From RGIG8775 sp045612185 (GTDB lineage Bacteria; Bacillota; Clostridia; Oscillospirales; CAG-272): a stretch of DNA of 34,277 bases. A model generated the notes under the pieces. That model saw only the letters and a list, made by a program, of their open reading frames with translations. It did not search any database and was not told where the DNA came from. The stretch is taken from positions 1 through 34,277 of the forward strand of contig JAZKYO010000116.1 of NCBI GenBank assembly GCA_045612185.1, read 5' to 3'. Positions 33,936-34,277 of this stretch are shown here, in pieces. Position 1 is the first letter of the stretch; each line of letters begins with the position of its first letter. A program made the translations under genes and the position numbers.

Positions 33936-33971
33936 ATTATAACAGGGCGAGCGTTACAAAAGTGTTACAAA
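33936..33971 (-). promoter_or_regulatory. Direct-repeat promoter D
   Basis: In minus orientation: TTTGTAAC (33971-33964), 11-bp period, TTTGTAAC (33960-33953), 8 nt, extended -10 TGTTATAAT (33944-33936). It has the best -10 of the four copies. Upstream flank is long A/T tracts that could act as an UP element. The predicted leader before ATG 33850 is about 80 nt. Confidence 0.82.
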
Positions 33972-34167
33972 TTCGGCGTAAAAAACAAAAAATTTAAAAA
34001 AATTTTTTAAAAACAACAAATTTTTTTGAAATTTATTGGCTAAGCGCCACCTCGCCGGCGGGGTCCTATGCGCTTTGCGGTTCACGGTTTGAAGATTGTG
34101 CGAACATAGCTGTCGAACACCGAAAAACTCGGTTAGACACCTCGTTTTTCTGCGCATAAATGCGTTC

Positions 34168-34205
34168 GTTTGTAGGGACCGGCGTCCTCGACGGTCCATG
34201 CAAAC
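34168..34205. repeat. Intergenic hairpin with two-part stem
   Basis: Outer arms GTTTG/CAAAC (34168-34172, 34201-34205) and inner arms GGACCG/CGGTCC (34176-34181, 34192-34197) around GCGTCCTCGA. It may be a terminator for a gene beyond the window or a copy of a dispersed intergenic repeat; only one copy is visible here. Confidence 0.5.
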
Positions 34206-34277
34206 ACAATTAAAATATCAAACAAAATGGTTGTTATATCAATTAAATAAATTTGTTATACATAGCGATGCAAATTT

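Larger units (their letters stand above)
33851..34277. other. Non-coding end region
   Basis: No credible gene. It contains promoter D (33936-33971), a strongly AT-rich flank (33980-34035), and a more GC-balanced stretch (34040-34205) with a hairpin at 34168-34205. Short ORFs here lack ribosome sites and recognisable composition. Confidence 0.6.

Overview
The window looks like a chromosomal stretch from an anaerobic, probably gut-associated, low-to-moderate-GC Firmicute (Bacillota, Clostridia-like). This rests on the SpoIIE/RsbW/STAS partner-switching genes, Bacillus-type families (VanZ, RDD, YugP, PrsW, YunD, C-A-B order of fumarate reductase genes), AGGAGG-type ribosome binding sites and type II lipoprotein signals. 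Every gene I accept lies on the minus strand, so transcription runs from high to low coordinates. No tRNA, rRNA, CRISPR array, transposase or phage gene was seen.

Layout in transcription order. (1) 33850-28120: an accessory membrane/envelope block that begins at a distinctive promoter. It holds an unknown soluble protein, a stand-alone receiver whose phospho-acceptor Asp is Glu, an orphan 7TM protein, a PrsW-type intramembrane protease, small membrane proteins, a lipoprotein, a Pr6Pr-like membrane protein and an N-terminally anchored beta-helix-like protein. (2) 28079-24569: membrane-bound fumarate reductase/succinate dehydrogenase subunits C, A and B, then a GNAT acetyltransferase. (3) 24474-18215: a partner-switching signalling core. 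It comprises an unknown tail-anchored protein, a 5TM-dCache-HAMP-SpoIIE phosphatase-RsbW fusion, two STAS proteins flanking a divergent GHKL-like protein, and a STAS-aminoglycoside-phosphotransferase-like kinase fusion. (4) 18194-8051: a lipoprotein-related membrane protein, a YunD-like nucleotidase, a multi-lobe substrate-binding/permease fusion, its ABC ATPase with an extra GHKL-like tail, a condensation-type acyltransferase, a YugP homologue without its zinc site, and a VanZ-RDD protein with another GHKL-like tail. Gaps are short throughout, so blocks 1-4 could form one or a few very long operons. (5) 7860-5240: a LytS-type sensor kinase and a response regulator with a SARP-like DNA-binding domain. 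(6) 5117-297: three tandem, separately transcribed genes for secreted, membrane-anchored parallel beta-helix proteins.

The two most interesting points are these. First, four promoters (before the three beta-helix genes and before the block at 33850) share an almost invariant element: two TTTGTAAC copies 11 bp apart, then 8 nt, then an extended -10 TGnTAWAAT. This is the architecture expected for activation by a winged-helix regulator such as the adjacent SARP-type response regulator, and it defines a candidate regulon for surface proteins. Second, the partner-switching genes are interleaved with transporters, a kinase and membrane proteins, several of which carry STAS or divergent RsbW-like domains. 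This suggests a phospho-switch that acts directly on transport and enzymes, with no sigma factor gene visible in the window. Both are inferences from sequence.
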